62,553 nt of DNA, taken from assembly GCA_022750375.1 (NCBI GenBank), contig JAKIVU010000001.1:94695-157247 (forward strand), read 5' to 3'. Under the pieces are notes generated by a model. The model saw only the letters and a list, made by a program, of their open reading frames with translations. It ran no database searches and was not told where the DNA came from. This stretch comes from Thermoplasmata archaeon. Its GTDB lineage: Archaea; Thermoplasmatota; Thermoplasmata; Lutacidiplasmatales; UBA184. Shown in pieces: positions 1 through 9,229 of the stretch; position 1 is the first letter of the stretch; each line of letters opens with the position of its first letter. The position numbers and the translations under genes are program-made.

Positions 1-843
1 GTGTCCGCGTTCGAGGGCCATGCGCGCGAGCTCTCGGGCTTCGGGCTCCCGTGCGAAGACTAGAAAGCCGCCCTCGATCGCCGATACCTTGCCGAACGAG
101 TCGAGTTCCTCTCTCGGGTACGACCCCTGGATCGTCACCCGGTACGGGTAGCGCACCCGGCCCCGCAGGTCCTCCGGGGTGCCGTCGAGCACAAGACGTC
201 CTCGCTCGAAGAGGGCGAGACGTGCCGACAGCGCCTCCGCCTCGTCGAGATAGTGGGTGGTCAGCAAGATCGTCCGCTGTTCCCGCGTCGCGCGACGGAT
301 CGACTCCCATACCTGCCGGCGCGCGATCGGGTCGAGCCCGGTGGTCGGTTCGTCGAGGAACAGCACTTCGGCATCCGACGCGAGCACCATCGCACAGAGG
401 ACGCGCCGCCGGAGACCTCCCGAAAGGCGCGCGACCGTACGCTTTCGAAACTCGGTCAAGGTCAACTGGTCTAGGGCATCCCGAGTGCGTCGTCGGGACT
501 CGACGGGGTCCATCCCTCGAAGCTTCAGGTACAGATAGACGACCTCCTCGACGTTCAGGAAGTACAGCGGTCGGGCCTCCTGGGGGACACAGGCGATACG
601 AGCGCGGATGGCCCGCTCCTGCGTGGCCACATCGTGCCCGAGCACGCTCGCCGAACCCGAAGTGAGGGCGAGCTGCGTGGCCACGATCCGGAGGAAGGTC
701 GTCTTGCCGGCGCCGTTACGGCCGATGACCCCGTAAACCCGCCCGGAGGGCACCTCGAGAGTGAGGTCCTCGAGGGCGGCGGTGCCGGACGAAGTGCCCG
801 GGTAAACCTTGCGTAAGTGGTCCGCCCGTAACGCGACCGGCAT
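1..843 (-). CDS. ABC-2 type exporter ATP-binding protein (C-terminus cut by window edge)
   Basis: The reading frame is open to the left edge, so it is absent from the supplied ORF track. The protein starts MPVALRADHLRKVYPG and has Walker A GRNGAGKTT (about residues 41-49), signature LSGG, Walker B VLFLDEPTTGLD and an H-loop in TTHYLDEAEALS. The order and the TTGLDP form match the DrrA/CcmA/ABC-2 exporter class, cytoplasmic ATPases that drive drug, lipid or polysaccharide export. About 281 codons are visible, so only the C-terminal end is missing. Its permease would be expected beyond the left edge. The ATG at 843 is chosen because a TATA-like TTAAGA motif lies about 31 nt upstream. Substrate is unknown. 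Confidence 0.9.
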   Translation of the reverse strand, partial: MPVALRADHLRKVYPGTSSGTAALEDLTLEVPSGRVYGVIGRNGAGKTTFLRIVATQLALTSGSASVLGHDVATQERAIRARIACVPQEARPLYFLNVEEVVYLYLKLRGMDPVESRRRTRDALDQLTLTEFRKRTVARLSGGLRRRVLCAMVLASDAEVLFLDEPTTGLDPIARRQVWESIRRATREQRTILLTTHYLDEAEALSARLALFERGRLVLDGTPEDLRGRVRYPYRVTIQGSYPREELDSFGKVSAIEGGFLVFAREPEARELARMALERGH

Positions 844-869
844 CGAGCCGAGCCCACAGCTCGCGCGGT

Positions 870-877
870 TCTTAACA
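870..877 (-). promoter_or_regulatory. TATA-like box of the ABC exporter ATPase gene
   Basis: The minus strand reads TGTTAAGA about 31 nt before the ATG at 843. This spacing fits a leaderless or near-leaderless archaeal transcript. Confidence 0.45.
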
Positions 878-939
878 GGGAGTTGGCGACTACGTCGGGG
901 TCGTCCGCGGACGGCGAGTTGCCTTCCACCGGTGGGGTG

Positions 940-3900
940 CTAACTCTCGAGGTACGAGGGCGATGTCGATGGAGGGGCTGACGAACTTCCCTCGGCTGCG
1001 GGGGCTCCCGGCGCGGAAGATCCCGAGGCCGGCTCGGGAGCGGGGGGCGACTTCCCCGCGGGGGGGCTCTCGTTCCGAGGCGGCCTCAGTCGGCCCGAGA
1101 GGATGATTACGACGGCGAGGACGATCAACACGAGCAGCAGCCCGATCTCGAGCCACTGGGCCGACGTCGCGAACGGTGCGGTGCCGGAGGCCTCCGGGCC
1201 GATCGTCGTCGATGCAATCGCGGAGGAGGCCGAGGCGCCCGCGGAATCGGTCACCGTGGCCGCCACGGCGTAATCTCCAGGACCGACCCCCGTCAACGAG
1301 AACGTCGATGCGGTGGCGCCGGCCACCACGGACCCGTTTAGGGTCCACGCGTAAGAGTACGGCGGAGTGCCGCCCCCCACCGTCGCGGTGTACGCGACCG
1401 ACCCCGGCGCGCTCGCGCTCGACACGGTGGGGGCGACTGAAACGGTCAGACGCCCGTTCACGGTCACCGTCACCGAGGCGTCCGCGCTCGCCCCATTGGA
1501 ATCGGTGGCACGGGCCGAGACGATGTACGACCCCGCCGTCGCGGGGGTGCAGCTTACGGTCGTCGCCGCTCCGCCCGAGGGGGCGCATCCCGCGGGGAGC
1601 CCCCGCCATGTGACGGTGTCCCCGCCCGACCCCGCGGTCGAAGCCAGCGTGAAATTGACCGCCTGTCCCGCGTCGAGGGCGGCCATCGAGGCGCCGAACT
1701 CGCCGGTGACGTTGATCCCGGTCGCCGTCGGCGCGGGCGAGATGACGACCGACCCCGAGTAGCTCGCGCGTACCGAGACGCCCACCGAATCCGTTGCTTC
1801 CACCGAGGGCGAGTACGTCCCGGCTTCGTTGGCCGGCACCGAGCAGCTCAGGACGGCGGCATCCGCTTGGCAGGCGTCGGGGACGCTCGACCATGCGTAC
1901 GAGTAGCTTCCGGAGCCTCCCGACACGGCGACCTCGACGGAGAACGTCTGTCCAACGTCGAGATCGTCCGAGTTCACCTCGACCTCGGTCGCGGTCGACG
2001 CGGGGTAGACGCCGAGGGCGAGGGACGGCGACGAGACGGTGAGCTCCGCGGAGTCGGTGAGGCTCGCATAGGGGAGCCAGCTCCCCACGGAGCCGGCGCC
2101 CAGCACGCATTTCTCGAGCTGATGGGACGCGGTCGTGTTCACCACCGAGCAGCCCGGAGGTAGGTCGCTCCAGGAGAACGTGAACGGCTGCCAACCGTCA
2201 ACGCCGGTAAGACCGAAGTAGACCGTTTGGCCGACCTCCGCGATGCTCGCGGAGGAGTTGAGGAAGATCTGCGGATCCGGGGCCACGTTCAACGAGTTCA
2301 ACCACGTGCTCGACTGGAGTGTGGTGATCTCGGGGAATCCGCTCGTATCGGTGATGACCGCGCTCGGGTCGTAGTACGTCCCATAGGTGTAACTCGAGCC
2401 GTACTGGCCGAACCCCGGGTAGTCGACGGAGCAGGTAAACGACGTGACGAGGGCGGACGGGGGAGCGCAGCCGGTCGGGAGGCCACTCCAATCGAGATGG
2501 TAGCTACCGGTTCCCCCGCCCGTGGCGCCGAGAGAGAACGTGACCTGTTGGCCCAGGTCGACGTACGTCGGGGTGAATCCCGGCCCCTGGGAGCTCAGGA
2601 ACTGGCCGAACGCCCAAGAATACGGAACGTAAAATTCCGTGAATTCTCCGAGAGCGTAGTTGTAGAATGCCGAGGAGCCCCCGGCCGTGATCAAGTATCC
2701 GTCCGCCGCGTCGTAGGCGGCGGACGTCTGGACTAGGTATGTACTTATGCCGTAAAGGTACCCAAAACAGGTCGCGCCACCGCACTGGTACCACTGCGTT
2801 CCCTGGAACAGGAACGTCACGCCGGCGTACCCGGTCCCCACGAGCACGAGCGCCTTCGCGGCCCCGTCGTAGACCAGGACAGCGTCGGCGATGTATCCGG
2901 GGGTAGGCGACGCGCAGGCCGGTTGGGATGGTCCGCCGCAGCTCCCGAGCTGCGTCCACCCCGAGTACAGGTCGGTCAAGAGCCAGGTATCACCGAAACT
3001 GTTGGTGTAATTCTGACCGCCGAAGAGAACGATCTCGCTATCGTGGGGGTCCCACGCCATCGCCATCACGAACCGGGGGGAGGGGGCATGGACCCCCTCG
3101 TACGCGGTGAAGTTCGTCCAGTAGCCGGTGTGGGAGCCGGTGGACGTGAACGCCCACGTCTCCCCGTTCGGTCCGTGATCGGTGTAACCCCCGAAGAGCA
3201 CCATATCGCCGGTCGACTGGTCGAAAGCCAAGCCGGCGCTCGCCCGAGGGGACGGTGCGTATTCCCCGTCGCAAAGTTCCATGCAAATCAGGAACCAGTC
3301 TCCCCCTTGGAATCCCCAGGTTTCGTTCGAGGTGCCGATGACGGAAGAGACTCCCCCGAAGAGCAGTAGGTACCCCGCCGTGGGGTCGTACGACATGCTT
3401 GCGGCTTCGAGGGTCGGAGGAGAATCCGCGGGTTCCAGCTCGGTCCATGACCCCGCGGAGAACTTCCATGTGGCGGACGAAATCGACAGGCTGGGCTGCA
3501 GGTACCCCCCGAACAGGACGACGTATCCGTCCGCGTTGTCGTACGCCATGGCGGCATTGAAGAGCGTTCCCGGTCCGACGCTCGCCGGCGGAGTCAACGC
3601 GTTCCAGTTGCCCCCGAGGAATCCATAGAGCAGGTCGGGAGGAGTGTAGAGGTCCGACTCACCCCCGAAGAGGAGCAGATATTCGTCCCCCGCGGAGAAA
3701 TCGAACGTCAGCCCCGCTCCGTTCCTTCCGTCCGGGACGGTTGAGGGGGCGAGCAGGGTCCACGTTCCCGCGGTGAATTTCCAGGAGTCGGTGAGGACGA
3801 ATGAACTTCCGGGCGCGCTGGATTGATTGTTTCCCCCGAACAACACCGCGTACCCATCCACCGGGTCGTAGGCGAAGGAAGCTTCCGTCCGCCCGGACGG

Positions 3901-5100
3901 CGCCCTACCGGCGGGACACGGACCGGTCGCAGCGTTCCCGCAGAGGATCGGGGTCGGTACCTGCACCCAGCCGTCGGTCGAGTTGAACTCCCAAGTGTCG
4001 TTACAGAAGCCGGTGGGGGCCAAACAGCCACTCCCACCGTAACCTCCGAAGAGGATCGCATGCTGACTATCGGAGTCGTACTCCATCGACAGTTCGTATC
4101 GCGCCGGCGGGACGCCCGCCGAGTGCACCCGGGTCCAGCTGTCGGACGCCCAGTACCAGGTATCGTTGCAGAGGAAGGCGGCGCATTGAGGGGAGCTTCC
4201 ACCGAACAGCACGTCCGCCCCGATTCCCACCGGCTGAACGATCGACGGATCGTACACGAGGCCGAATCCGAAGCGGGGGGTCGGTCCCTCGACGTGCATC
4301 TGGGTCCAGACGCCGGCCTTGAACAGCCAAGTATCGTTGAGGTAGCCGCCGGTGCCCGGGGTGTATCCTCCGAACAACATGACCGCGTTATCCCATCCGG
4401 AGTAGGCGAGTCCCGACGAGTCCCGTGCCTCGGGCGAAATGAGGGGGGCCAGCTCGGTCCAGACTCCGCCCTGATACGTCCACGTGTCGCCGAGATAGGT
4501 TCCCGAGGCGTTCGAGCCTCCGAACAGGACGACGTAGTTGTCCGCAGGATCCCAGGTCATCGCGAAGTTGATGTATCCCCTAGAAGAGGGCACCCCGACG
4601 ACCTCCCATCCGACGTTCGTCGCGGGGGTCTCGGCGCCGGCGGCGAGCGTTGCCGCGGGGCCGCGGGGAGAAGAATCCCCGCCGCACCGGACGGATTCGA
4701 GTGCGGACGTCGAGCCTTGGCAGCCGAGGGATGCGCCCTCGGCCGGGCCGAGCCCTCGTTCGAGTGAGGTTTCCGCAGATTGGAGTTCAGCCTCGGGTGC
4801 GCTCGGTGGAGGGAGCGCCGATGTCCCCAAGGCGTTCGGGCTCGATGGGGTTCGAGGCGCCGGCACGCTCGGAGAGCTCGAAGGCGAGAGAAGGTGGGAA
4901 ATCACGCTGGGGCCCCGGTTCGAAATATTGGCGAGTGCCCCCGAGACGAGGACGATGGCGACGATCGCGAACACCGCGAGAGCGGTCCTCCAGATCCCGC
5001 GGGTCCGTCCTTTCCCGACCGCGCCTCTCCTCAGGGGAGGGCGTCTCTTCCGGAAGGGTCCGGCAAGCACCACGGACATTTTGGAGCTCGTTCTCCCCAC
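940..5100 (-). CDS. Large surface protein: Kelch-type propeller plus PKD/Ig-like domains, membrane-anchored
   Basis: 1386 residues. A basic N-terminus (KGRTRGIWRT) leads into one hydrophobic helix (LAVFAIVAIVLVSGAL, about residues 40-55), a signal or signal anchor. Residues about 165-830 hold ten VLFGG-type Kelch motifs (YVVLFGG, LLLFGG and others) and two degenerate ones, predicting one or two beta-propellers. About five PKD/Ig-like domains follow; four carry a conserved pattern W..LP.GC...(S/T)C whose paired cysteines could form disulfides. The C-terminus is a helix (LEIGLLLVLIVLAVVIIL), basic residues and a Pro/Ser-rich tail. It is probably an extracellular binding or adhesion protein; no catalytic motif is recognised. 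An alternative start, MSVVLAG, lies seven codons in. A TATA-like GAGTTTATGC at 5141-5150 lies upstream. Confidence 0.85.
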   Translation of the reverse strand: MGRTSSKMSVVLAGPFRKRRPPLRRGAVGKGRTRGIWRTALAVFAIVAIVLVSGALANISNRGPSVISHLLSPSSSPSVPAPRTPSSPNALGTSALPPPSAPEAELQSAETSLERGLGPAEGASLGCQGSTSALESVRCGGDSSPRGPAATLAAGAETPATNVGWEVVGVPSSRGYINFAMTWDPADNYVVLFGGSNASGTYLGDTWTYQGGVWTELAPLISPEARDSSGLAYSGWDNAVMLFGGYTPGTGGYLNDTWLFKAGVWTQMHVEGPTPRFGFGLVYDPSIVQPVGIGADVLFGGSSPQCAAFLCNDTWYWASDSWTRVHSAGVPPARYELSMEYDSDSQHAILFGGYGGSGCLAPTGFCNDTWEFNSTDGWVQVPTPILCGNAATGPCPAGRAPSGRTEASFAYDPVDGYAVLFGGNNQSSAPGSSFVLTDSWKFTAGTWTLLAPSTVPDGRNGAGLTFDFSAGDEYLLLFGGESDLYTPPDLLYGFLGGNWNALTPPASVGPGTLFNAAMAYDNADGYVVLFGGYLQPSLSISSATWKFSAGSWTELEPADSPPTLEAASMSYDPTAGYLLLFGGVSSVIGTSNETWGFQGGDWFLICMELCDGEYAPSPRASAGLAFDQSTGDMVLFGGYTDHGPNGETWAFTSTGSHTGYWTNFTAYEGVHAPSPRFVMAMAWDPHDSEIVLFGGQNYTNSFGDTWLLTDLYSGWTQLGSCGGPSQPACASPTPGYIADAVLVYDGAAKALVLVGTGYAGVTFLFQGTQWYQCGGATCFGYLYGISTYLVQTSAAYDAADGYLITAGGSSAFYNYALGEFTEFYVPYSWAFGQFLSSQGPGFTPTYVDLGQQVTFSLGATGGGTGSYHLDWSGLPTGCAPPSALVTSFTCSVDYPGFGQYGSSYTYGTYYDPSAVITDTSGFPEITTLQSSTWLNSLNVAPDPQIFLNSSASIAEVGQTVYFGLTGVDGWQPFTFSWSDLPPGCSVVNTTASHQLEKCVLGAGSVGSWLPYASLTDSAELTVSSPSLALGVYPASTATEVEVNSDDLDVGQTFSVEVAVSGGSGSYSYAWSSVPDACQADAAVLSCSVPANEAGTYSPSVEATDSVGVSVRASYSGSVVISPAPTATGINVTGEFGASMAALDAGQAVNFTLASTAGSGGDTVTWRGLPAGCAPSGGAATTVSCTPATAGSYIVSARATDSNGASADASVTVTVNGRLTVSVAPTVSSASAPGSVAYTATVGGGTPPYSYAWTLNGSVVAGATASTFSLTGVGPGDYAVAATVTDSAGASASSAIASTTIGPEASGTAPFATSAQWLEIGLLLVLIVLAVVIILSGRLRPPRNESPPAGKSPPAPEPASGSSAPGAPAAEGSSSAPPSTSPSYLES
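2640..4560 (-). repeat. Tandem Kelch-like repeats in the surface protein
   Basis: About twelve units share a pattern of YD..(D/G)YxxLFGG followed by TW.F..G.WT.L. Ten have a clear LFGG core; the last two are degenerate (LVLVG, LITAGG). Such repeats form blades of a beta-propeller. Confidence 0.8.
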
Positions 5101-5282
5101 CCCCGGGCAGAGGGCCGTCGAAACCGAACCAGAATCCTGGGCATAAACTCTCGTCGAACTCCCACCGCCGGCGGTCGGACCACGAAGTGCTTAGTAGGAG
5201 GAAGAACCCCGACACGATCTCCCGAGTCGCGCCCGGGCGAAGGAACCGGTCGGGTCGCCCACACCCACCAGGAACTGGACCC

Positions 5283-6350
5283 TCAACTCAGCACCTCGGC
5301 GAGCCGACCCTCGGCTCGTCCGCGCTTGATCTCTCGGGCGATGCGCCGCCCGGTCGAGAGCCCGGGTTCGATGAGGTCGGAGTACGGACTTCCCGAAATG
5401 AACAGATTCGTCCCCGCGACAATTCGGGTGGAGATCTCGAAGACCTTGAACTCGAGGTCCTCGGTCATGATTCCCTCGATACAGAACGGACCGACCATCC
5501 CCCCGAACAGGTCGATCGAGCGCTCCACGATGCGCGCGGCGACTTCGAAGGCTCGCGGGAGGAGCGACTCGCGCAGAATGACCGGTACGTTGCCTGTGAC
5601 CACAAACGTCGGCCGGAGCCCGGCTTTCATCAGTTCCTCCTGAGCACCGAGCTTGTAGAGCTCGTCGATGTTCGCCTCGTCCCGTCGGTCCATCCCGAGG
5701 AGTTCGAGCGACCCCTCGCGGAGCCGGTAGCCGCCGTCGGTGATCGGCGAGTAGAAGAAATGCATGTAGTACCGGGTTCCCAACACGTACTCTTGGATGA
5801 CGTGTGGACCCGTGGGGTGGAACCCTTCGAGCGCTTCGCGGTTCTTGGCGAGGAAGAAGCCCTTGCCGCCCTTCGCGCCGTAATACTTCACGATCACCGG
5901 ACCGTCGATCTGCTTAGGGTCCTCGAAGAGCTTCGGCATCGTGACGCCCGCGGACTCGAGCCAGTCGCGCTCTTTTCGCCGGTCCGATTCCCAGCCGAGG
6001 ACCGCGCGGTTGCCGAATACGGGCACGTCCATCGTCGCGAACGCCTCGGGACCGAGGTACTCCACGAACGATCCGTGGGGGACGATGATCGCGCCGTCCT
6101 CGCGCAACTTGTCCGTGACCTTGGGCAGGTCCTTGACCGTTGGAACGGAGAGGAACTGGTCGGGCCGCGCCAGCGGGAACGCGTCGTAGAACTTCGGTGG
6201 GGACCCTACGCAGATGCCGAGCGTCGGGAAACCTTCGATGCGGGCCCCGTGAAAGATCTGCAGCGAAGAGTGGGAACAAAGGGTCGCGATCGTCGGGGTT
6301 CGGCCGTTCACGGACTCGAGACGCGCTTCCGATGCGAGGGGAATCCCCAT
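5283..6350 (-). CDS. purP: FAICAR synthetase (formate-dependent, PurP)
   Basis: PurP is the archaeal ATP- and formate-dependent ligase that makes FAICAR from AICAR, replacing the folate-dependent PurH transformylase step of purine synthesis. The family N-terminus is clear (IATLCSHSSLQIFHGARIEGF), followed by ATP-grasp features such as VIVKYYGAKGGKGFFLAKN and the late EDLEFKVFEISTRIVAG region. The ORF track begins 33 codons earlier; ATG at 6350 (MGIPLASEARL) is preferred because the extension is Arg-rich and runs towards the upstream gene. The resulting 355 residues suit the family. It lies 59 bp downstream of the RecB-like nuclease gene on the same strand, so co-transcription is likely. Confidence 0.94.
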   Translation of the reverse strand: MGIPLASEARLESVNGRTPTIATLCSHSSLQIFHGARIEGFPTLGICVGSPPKFYDAFPLARPDQFLSVPTVKDLPKVTDKLREDGAIIVPHGSFVEYLGPEAFATMDVPVFGNRAVLGWESDRRKERDWLESAGVTMPKLFEDPKQIDGPVIVKYYGAKGGKGFFLAKNREALEGFHPTGPHVIQEYVLGTRYYMHFFYSPITDGGYRLREGSLELLGMDRRDEANIDELYKLGAQEELMKAGLRPTFVVTGNVPVILRESLLPRAFEVAARIVERSIDLFGGMVGPFCIEGIMTEDLEFKVFEISTRIVAGTNLFISGSPYSDLIEPGLSTGRRIAREIKRGRAEGRLAEVLS

Positions 6351-6409
6351 ACGGGGGAGTATTGGGAGACCAACATAGCCCTTACGGGCGCCGCTCCTCG
6401 AACGGGGAG

Positions 6410-7612
6410 TTATCCGTCGCCGGCCGTGCCTTCCAGCTCCCAGTACCACTTCACGCGACGCGCTCCGGTCTCCGCGAGCTTGCGTCGAAGTTCGGGGTCG
6501 ACCGACGGGTCCCGGACGAGACGGCGAACCTCTTCGGGGCGGCCGGTCGGGAGGCGCGAGGTGAGTCCGAGTCTGTCGAGCTCGGGCCGCACGCCTTCGA
6601 GCGAGTATTGCCAGGCTTCCTCTCGCCGGCGCACAGCCACTGACCGCGAGCCGGGCAGCCGATGGATCCCCAACTCCTCCGCGGCGTGGTGGAGCTCCTC
6701 CGCCGTATCGCGAAGCTCAGTTCCCACCCGAGCCTCCTCGTTCCGGAGCCGGTCGAACCGGTCCACCAAGTCTCGGAGACGCGTCTCGTCGGAGACGGGC
6801 ACGGTCCGGAACTCGGGGCAGATCGACCGGAAATCGCATCGACTGCAATGGCGACCGGGCGTGGGCTCGTACGCTTCCGCCCGCAGGCCGTCACTCACCG
6901 TGCCCATCCGGTCGTAGAGGGTCGTGAGCGAACTCCGGTCGCGCGGGGGCACACGAAGTGGGGTCAGCGAACGCAGGTGGTAGAGCGTCAGTCCCCCCAC
7001 CGGCTCAGAGTAATTGCTCTCGACCAGTACCTGATAGATCGACAGCTGATCGGATTCCTTCGCATCCCCGGCCGTCAACTCGCGCGACGTCTTGTAGTCG
7101 AGAATCTCGAGGCCCCCGGTGGGATTGCGATCGATCCGGTCGATGTATCCGTGGATGGGGATCCCGTCCCATCGGGCCTCCAAGTGTTGCTCGATTGCGA
7201 CCGGCTGCGGCGGTTCCCGCACGAGCCGGTCGTAGTACCGCGTGAGCAGATCGCGGCCCAACGTCCGGTATCTCGCTTCCTCTTCCGGGGTCGTGTAGCC
7301 TTCCCCGGTCCAGGACCGGTCGTACTGCGATAGCATCTGCTCCCGAGACATCAGCGCAGGCGCGGCCGCCGCTCGCGCCCGCGACTGCCAGTCGTCGAGT
7401 GTTCGCTGGGAGTCCGACTCGCCGGCCCGTCGAGCGCTCGGAACCACCAGCGGCCGTAGGAGTTCCTCGAGGACCGAGTGAACGACTCGACCGAACGTGA
7501 AGTACCCGTGGGGCGTTTCGGGAAGTCGGTCGATGTAGAGGAACTTCCAACGAAGGGGGCACTCGAGGTAGGTTCGGTACGAGGAGTAGCTCAGCGCGGA
7601 GGTAGAGGGCAC
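6410..7612 (-). CDS. RecB-family PD-(D/E)XK nuclease with Fe-S cysteine cluster
   Basis: 400 residues. The N-terminal LSYSSYRTYLECPLRWKFLYIDRLPE is the usual opening of PDDEXK_1 exonuclease domains in AddB/RecB/Cas4-like proteins. The FGRVVHSVLEEL segment supplies the conserved His, and LEILDYKTSRE supplies the catalytic Asp and Lys. A terminal CSRCDFRSICPEF, with the early Cys of YLECP, makes the four-cysteine signature of the Fe-S bound subclass. It is a cytoplasmic DNA nuclease, probably for repair or recombination. A coiled C-terminal region after residue 290 is not recognised. No CRISPR array or cas gene is nearby, so a Cas4 role is not supported. It lies between tfb and purP on the same strand. 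Confidence 0.85.
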   Translation of the reverse strand: MPSTSALSYSSYRTYLECPLRWKFLYIDRLPETPHGYFTFGRVVHSVLEELLRPLVVPSARRAGESDSQRTLDDWQSRARAAAAPALMSREQMLSQYDRSWTGEGYTTPEEEARYRTLGRDLLTRYYDRLVREPPQPVAIEQHLEARWDGIPIHGYIDRIDRNPTGGLEILDYKTSRELTAGDAKESDQLSIYQVLVESNYSEPVGGLTLYHLRSLTPLRVPPRDRSSLTTLYDRMGTVSDGLRAEAYEPTPGRHCSRCDFRSICPEFRTVPVSDETRLRDLVDRFDRLRNEEARVGTELRDTAEELHHAAEELGIHRLPGSRSVAVRRREEAWQYSLEGVRPELDRLGLTSRLPTGRPEEVRRLVRDPSVDPELRRKLAETGARRVKWYWELEGTAGDG

Positions 7613-7645
7613 ACCGGGCGAGCCGCCCGGGAGTTCAAGTGGTTT

Positions 7646-7665
7646 CCGGGGGCTCTCGCCCCCGG
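7646..7665 (-). terminator. Perfect GC-rich hairpin after tfb
   Basis: CCGGGGGC-TCTC-GCCCCCGG forms an 8-bp stem in the short gap between tfb and the RecB-like gene. No U-tract follows, so it may be a pause, an mRNA-stabilising element or a weak terminator. Confidence 0.4.
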
Positions 7666-7676
7666 GGGCCTCGCGA

Positions 7677-8771
7677 CTAGTGGCCCGCAGCCGCGGCGTC
7701 CGCCTCGACCTTCTCGCCGGTTTCAGAGGGGAGGCTCCCTCGTGCCTGAGGGTTGGTCAGGTTCTTCGGGAGGCCCAAGAGGTCGAGGAGCTCCTTGTAG
7801 TGGTTGCGGATCGTTACCGGGGTAACGTTCGCCACGGCCGCGATACGGTCCTGGCTGCGCGGCTCTCCCATCAGGTTCGACGCGATGTAGATGATCGTCG
7901 CGAGGATCCCGTTCGGGAGCACACCGCTCGTCGAGTAGACCTGCTCGACCTGTTCCAAGAGCGAGAGCACCTTCTGGCGGACCTCCTTCGAGAGGTTGAG
8001 GTCCTGCGTGAACCGAACGAGGTAGTCGCGCGGTTCCACAGGCTTGAGCCCCAGCTTGAGTTCGCGGGCGAGAAGTGTGTACGCTCGGCCGACCTCGATC
8101 TTCGTCGCCTTCGAGTGGGCGATGATCTCCTTCATTGTCCGGGGGACGTGGCACTGACGGCACGCGGCGTAAACGCTGGCGGCCACGAGCGCGACAATCT
8201 TCTTACCGCGAGTCGCCTTGTGCTCGAGCGCGCGACGATAGATGTAGGTCGCCGACTCCTTGACCTCCCGCGAGAGCCCCAAGACGCCCGCGAGTCGATT
8301 CAATTCGCCCAACGCGACCACGAGGTTTCGTTGGTGGGTTCGGGCGGCGCGCAGTCGGTGGTTGAGCTTGCGCAGGTGGTAGAACTTGAGCGAGGTGTTC
8401 CGGGAAAGAGAATTCCCCTGGAAGTCCCGCGTTGGCACGCCGATTTCGCTGAACAGGCCCTTGTCGGGCATGAGCGGCGAGATGACCGGGCCCCAGCCTC
8501 GGGCCTCGCGTCCCGTGTCTTCCTTCGAGCCCCGCTGGCCGCGGTCGCTCACCAGAGCGCTTGCGTCCACTACGAGGCCACAATCGGCGCAGACGATCTC
8601 CCCACGGATCTCGTCACGGATGAGGTGAGACGAGCCGCAATTCGGACAAACGTCCGAGTCGGGAGGAATGGCAGGGACCACCATCGGCGTCGCGGCGGGA
8701 GCGGGCGCCCGGCGGGCAGTCTTAGGACTGGCGGAGCGGCTACGCGTAGAGGAGGTAGATGACGCGCTCAT
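7677..8771 (-). CDS. tfb: Transcription initiation factor IIB (TFB)
   Basis: TFB recruits RNA polymerase to TBP-bound promoters. The 364 residues begin with a Ser/Arg/Pro/Ala-rich extension of about 40 residues. A zinc ribbon follows (CPNC at 42-45, CADC near 61-64), then the B-reader/linker (DRGQRGSKEDTGREARGWGPVISPLMPDKGL) and two cyclin-like repeats (about 160-345) with the HTH of the second repeat (PVTIRNHYKELLD). The extension is longer than in typical archaeal TFBs; an internal ATG at residue 30 is possible, but the TATA box fits the full-length ATG. This is the only general transcription factor gene in the window. Confidence 0.97.
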   Translation of the reverse strand: MSASSTSSTRSRSASPKTARRAPAPAATPMVVPAIPPDSDVCPNCGSSHLIRDEIRGEIVCADCGLVVDASALVSDRGQRGSKEDTGREARGWGPVISPLMPDKGLFSEIGVPTRDFQGNSLSRNTSLKFYHLRKLNHRLRAARTHQRNLVVALGELNRLAGVLGLSREVKESATYIYRRALEHKATRGKKIVALVAASVYAACRQCHVPRTMKEIIAHSKATKIEVGRAYTLLARELKLGLKPVEPRDYLVRFTQDLNLSKEVRQKVLSLLEQVEQVYSTSGVLPNGILATIIYIASNLMGEPRSQDRIAAVANVTPVTIRNHYKELLDLLGLPKNLTNPQARGSLPSETGEKVEADAAAAGH

Positions 8772-8800
8772 GGTTTCTGGGCGGCATAATCGAAGGCCCG

Positions 8801-8810
8801 TATATATAAC
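8801..8810 (-). promoter_or_regulatory. Strong TATA box of tfb
   Basis: The minus strand reads GTTATATATA centred about 34 nt before the tfb ATG, the clearest archaeal TATA box in the window. A transcript starting about 25 nt downstream would have a leader under 10 nt. Confidence 0.75.
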
Positions 8811-8959
8811 TTAGGCCTTGCGATGTCGCTCTTGTTTGATACAGGTGCTACACCGTGAGCAACTATAGCATGGCTTTGGGACGCGATTGCTTCTGGCAGA
8901 GCCATTTCGTTTCACCTCGGGGGATATCGTTTCAGCACATCAGGGATTGGGTTCGTTGA

Positions 8960-9229
8960 ATGCGTGGCCCTTACCTTGGGCTTCTGATAGTCTCGGGCAT
9001 ACTCATCAGCGTGGGGTTCATCGTATTCATTTCGGCCTACGACGCGGGATGTGGCCCCTCGCCGCGGTCGGGCTGCCCGGTCTCGGGATGCCACTCGGGT
9101 ACGACGTCCCACTGTATCGCTCCGTCTGTGGAGACCTTGGGGGGCCTTCTGATGGGCGGGGGTCTTGCGATTGCCGGTGGATCTACGGCATGGGCGAAAT
9201 GGCCCAAACACGCCCAAGCTCACAGCTGA
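8960..9229 (+). CDS. Small membrane protein, unknown function
   Basis: 89 residues, MRGPYLGLLIVSGILISVGFIVFISAYD. The N-terminus has one clear hydrophobic helix (about 5-25). A Cys-rich loop follows (CGPSPRSGCPVSGCHSGTTSHC, four Cys), then a second hydrophobic stretch (LGGLLMGGGLAIAGGS). The loop cysteines could be disulfide-bonded or bind metal. Base composition here is less GC-rich than in the flanking housekeeping genes. The gene overlaps the end of a transposase remnant on the opposite strand by a few bases. No family is recognised, and it could be a chance ORF, but the two-helix pattern supports coding. Confidence 0.5.
   Translation: MRGPYLGLLIVSGILISVGFIVFISAYDAGCGPSPRSGCPVSGCHSGTTSHCIAPSVETLGGLLMGGGLAIAGGSTAWAKWPKHAQAHS

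Noticed and set aside
4650-6917. 755-codon plus-strand ORF
   Set aside because: Antisense to the Kelch protein, purP and the RecB-like gene; Arg/Pro/Ser-rich translation typical of a GC-rich shadow frame.
6410-7612. RecB-like nuclease as Cas4
   Set aside because: It shares the Fe-S cysteines, but no repeats, cas1 or cas2 are present and it is twice the usual Cas4 length.
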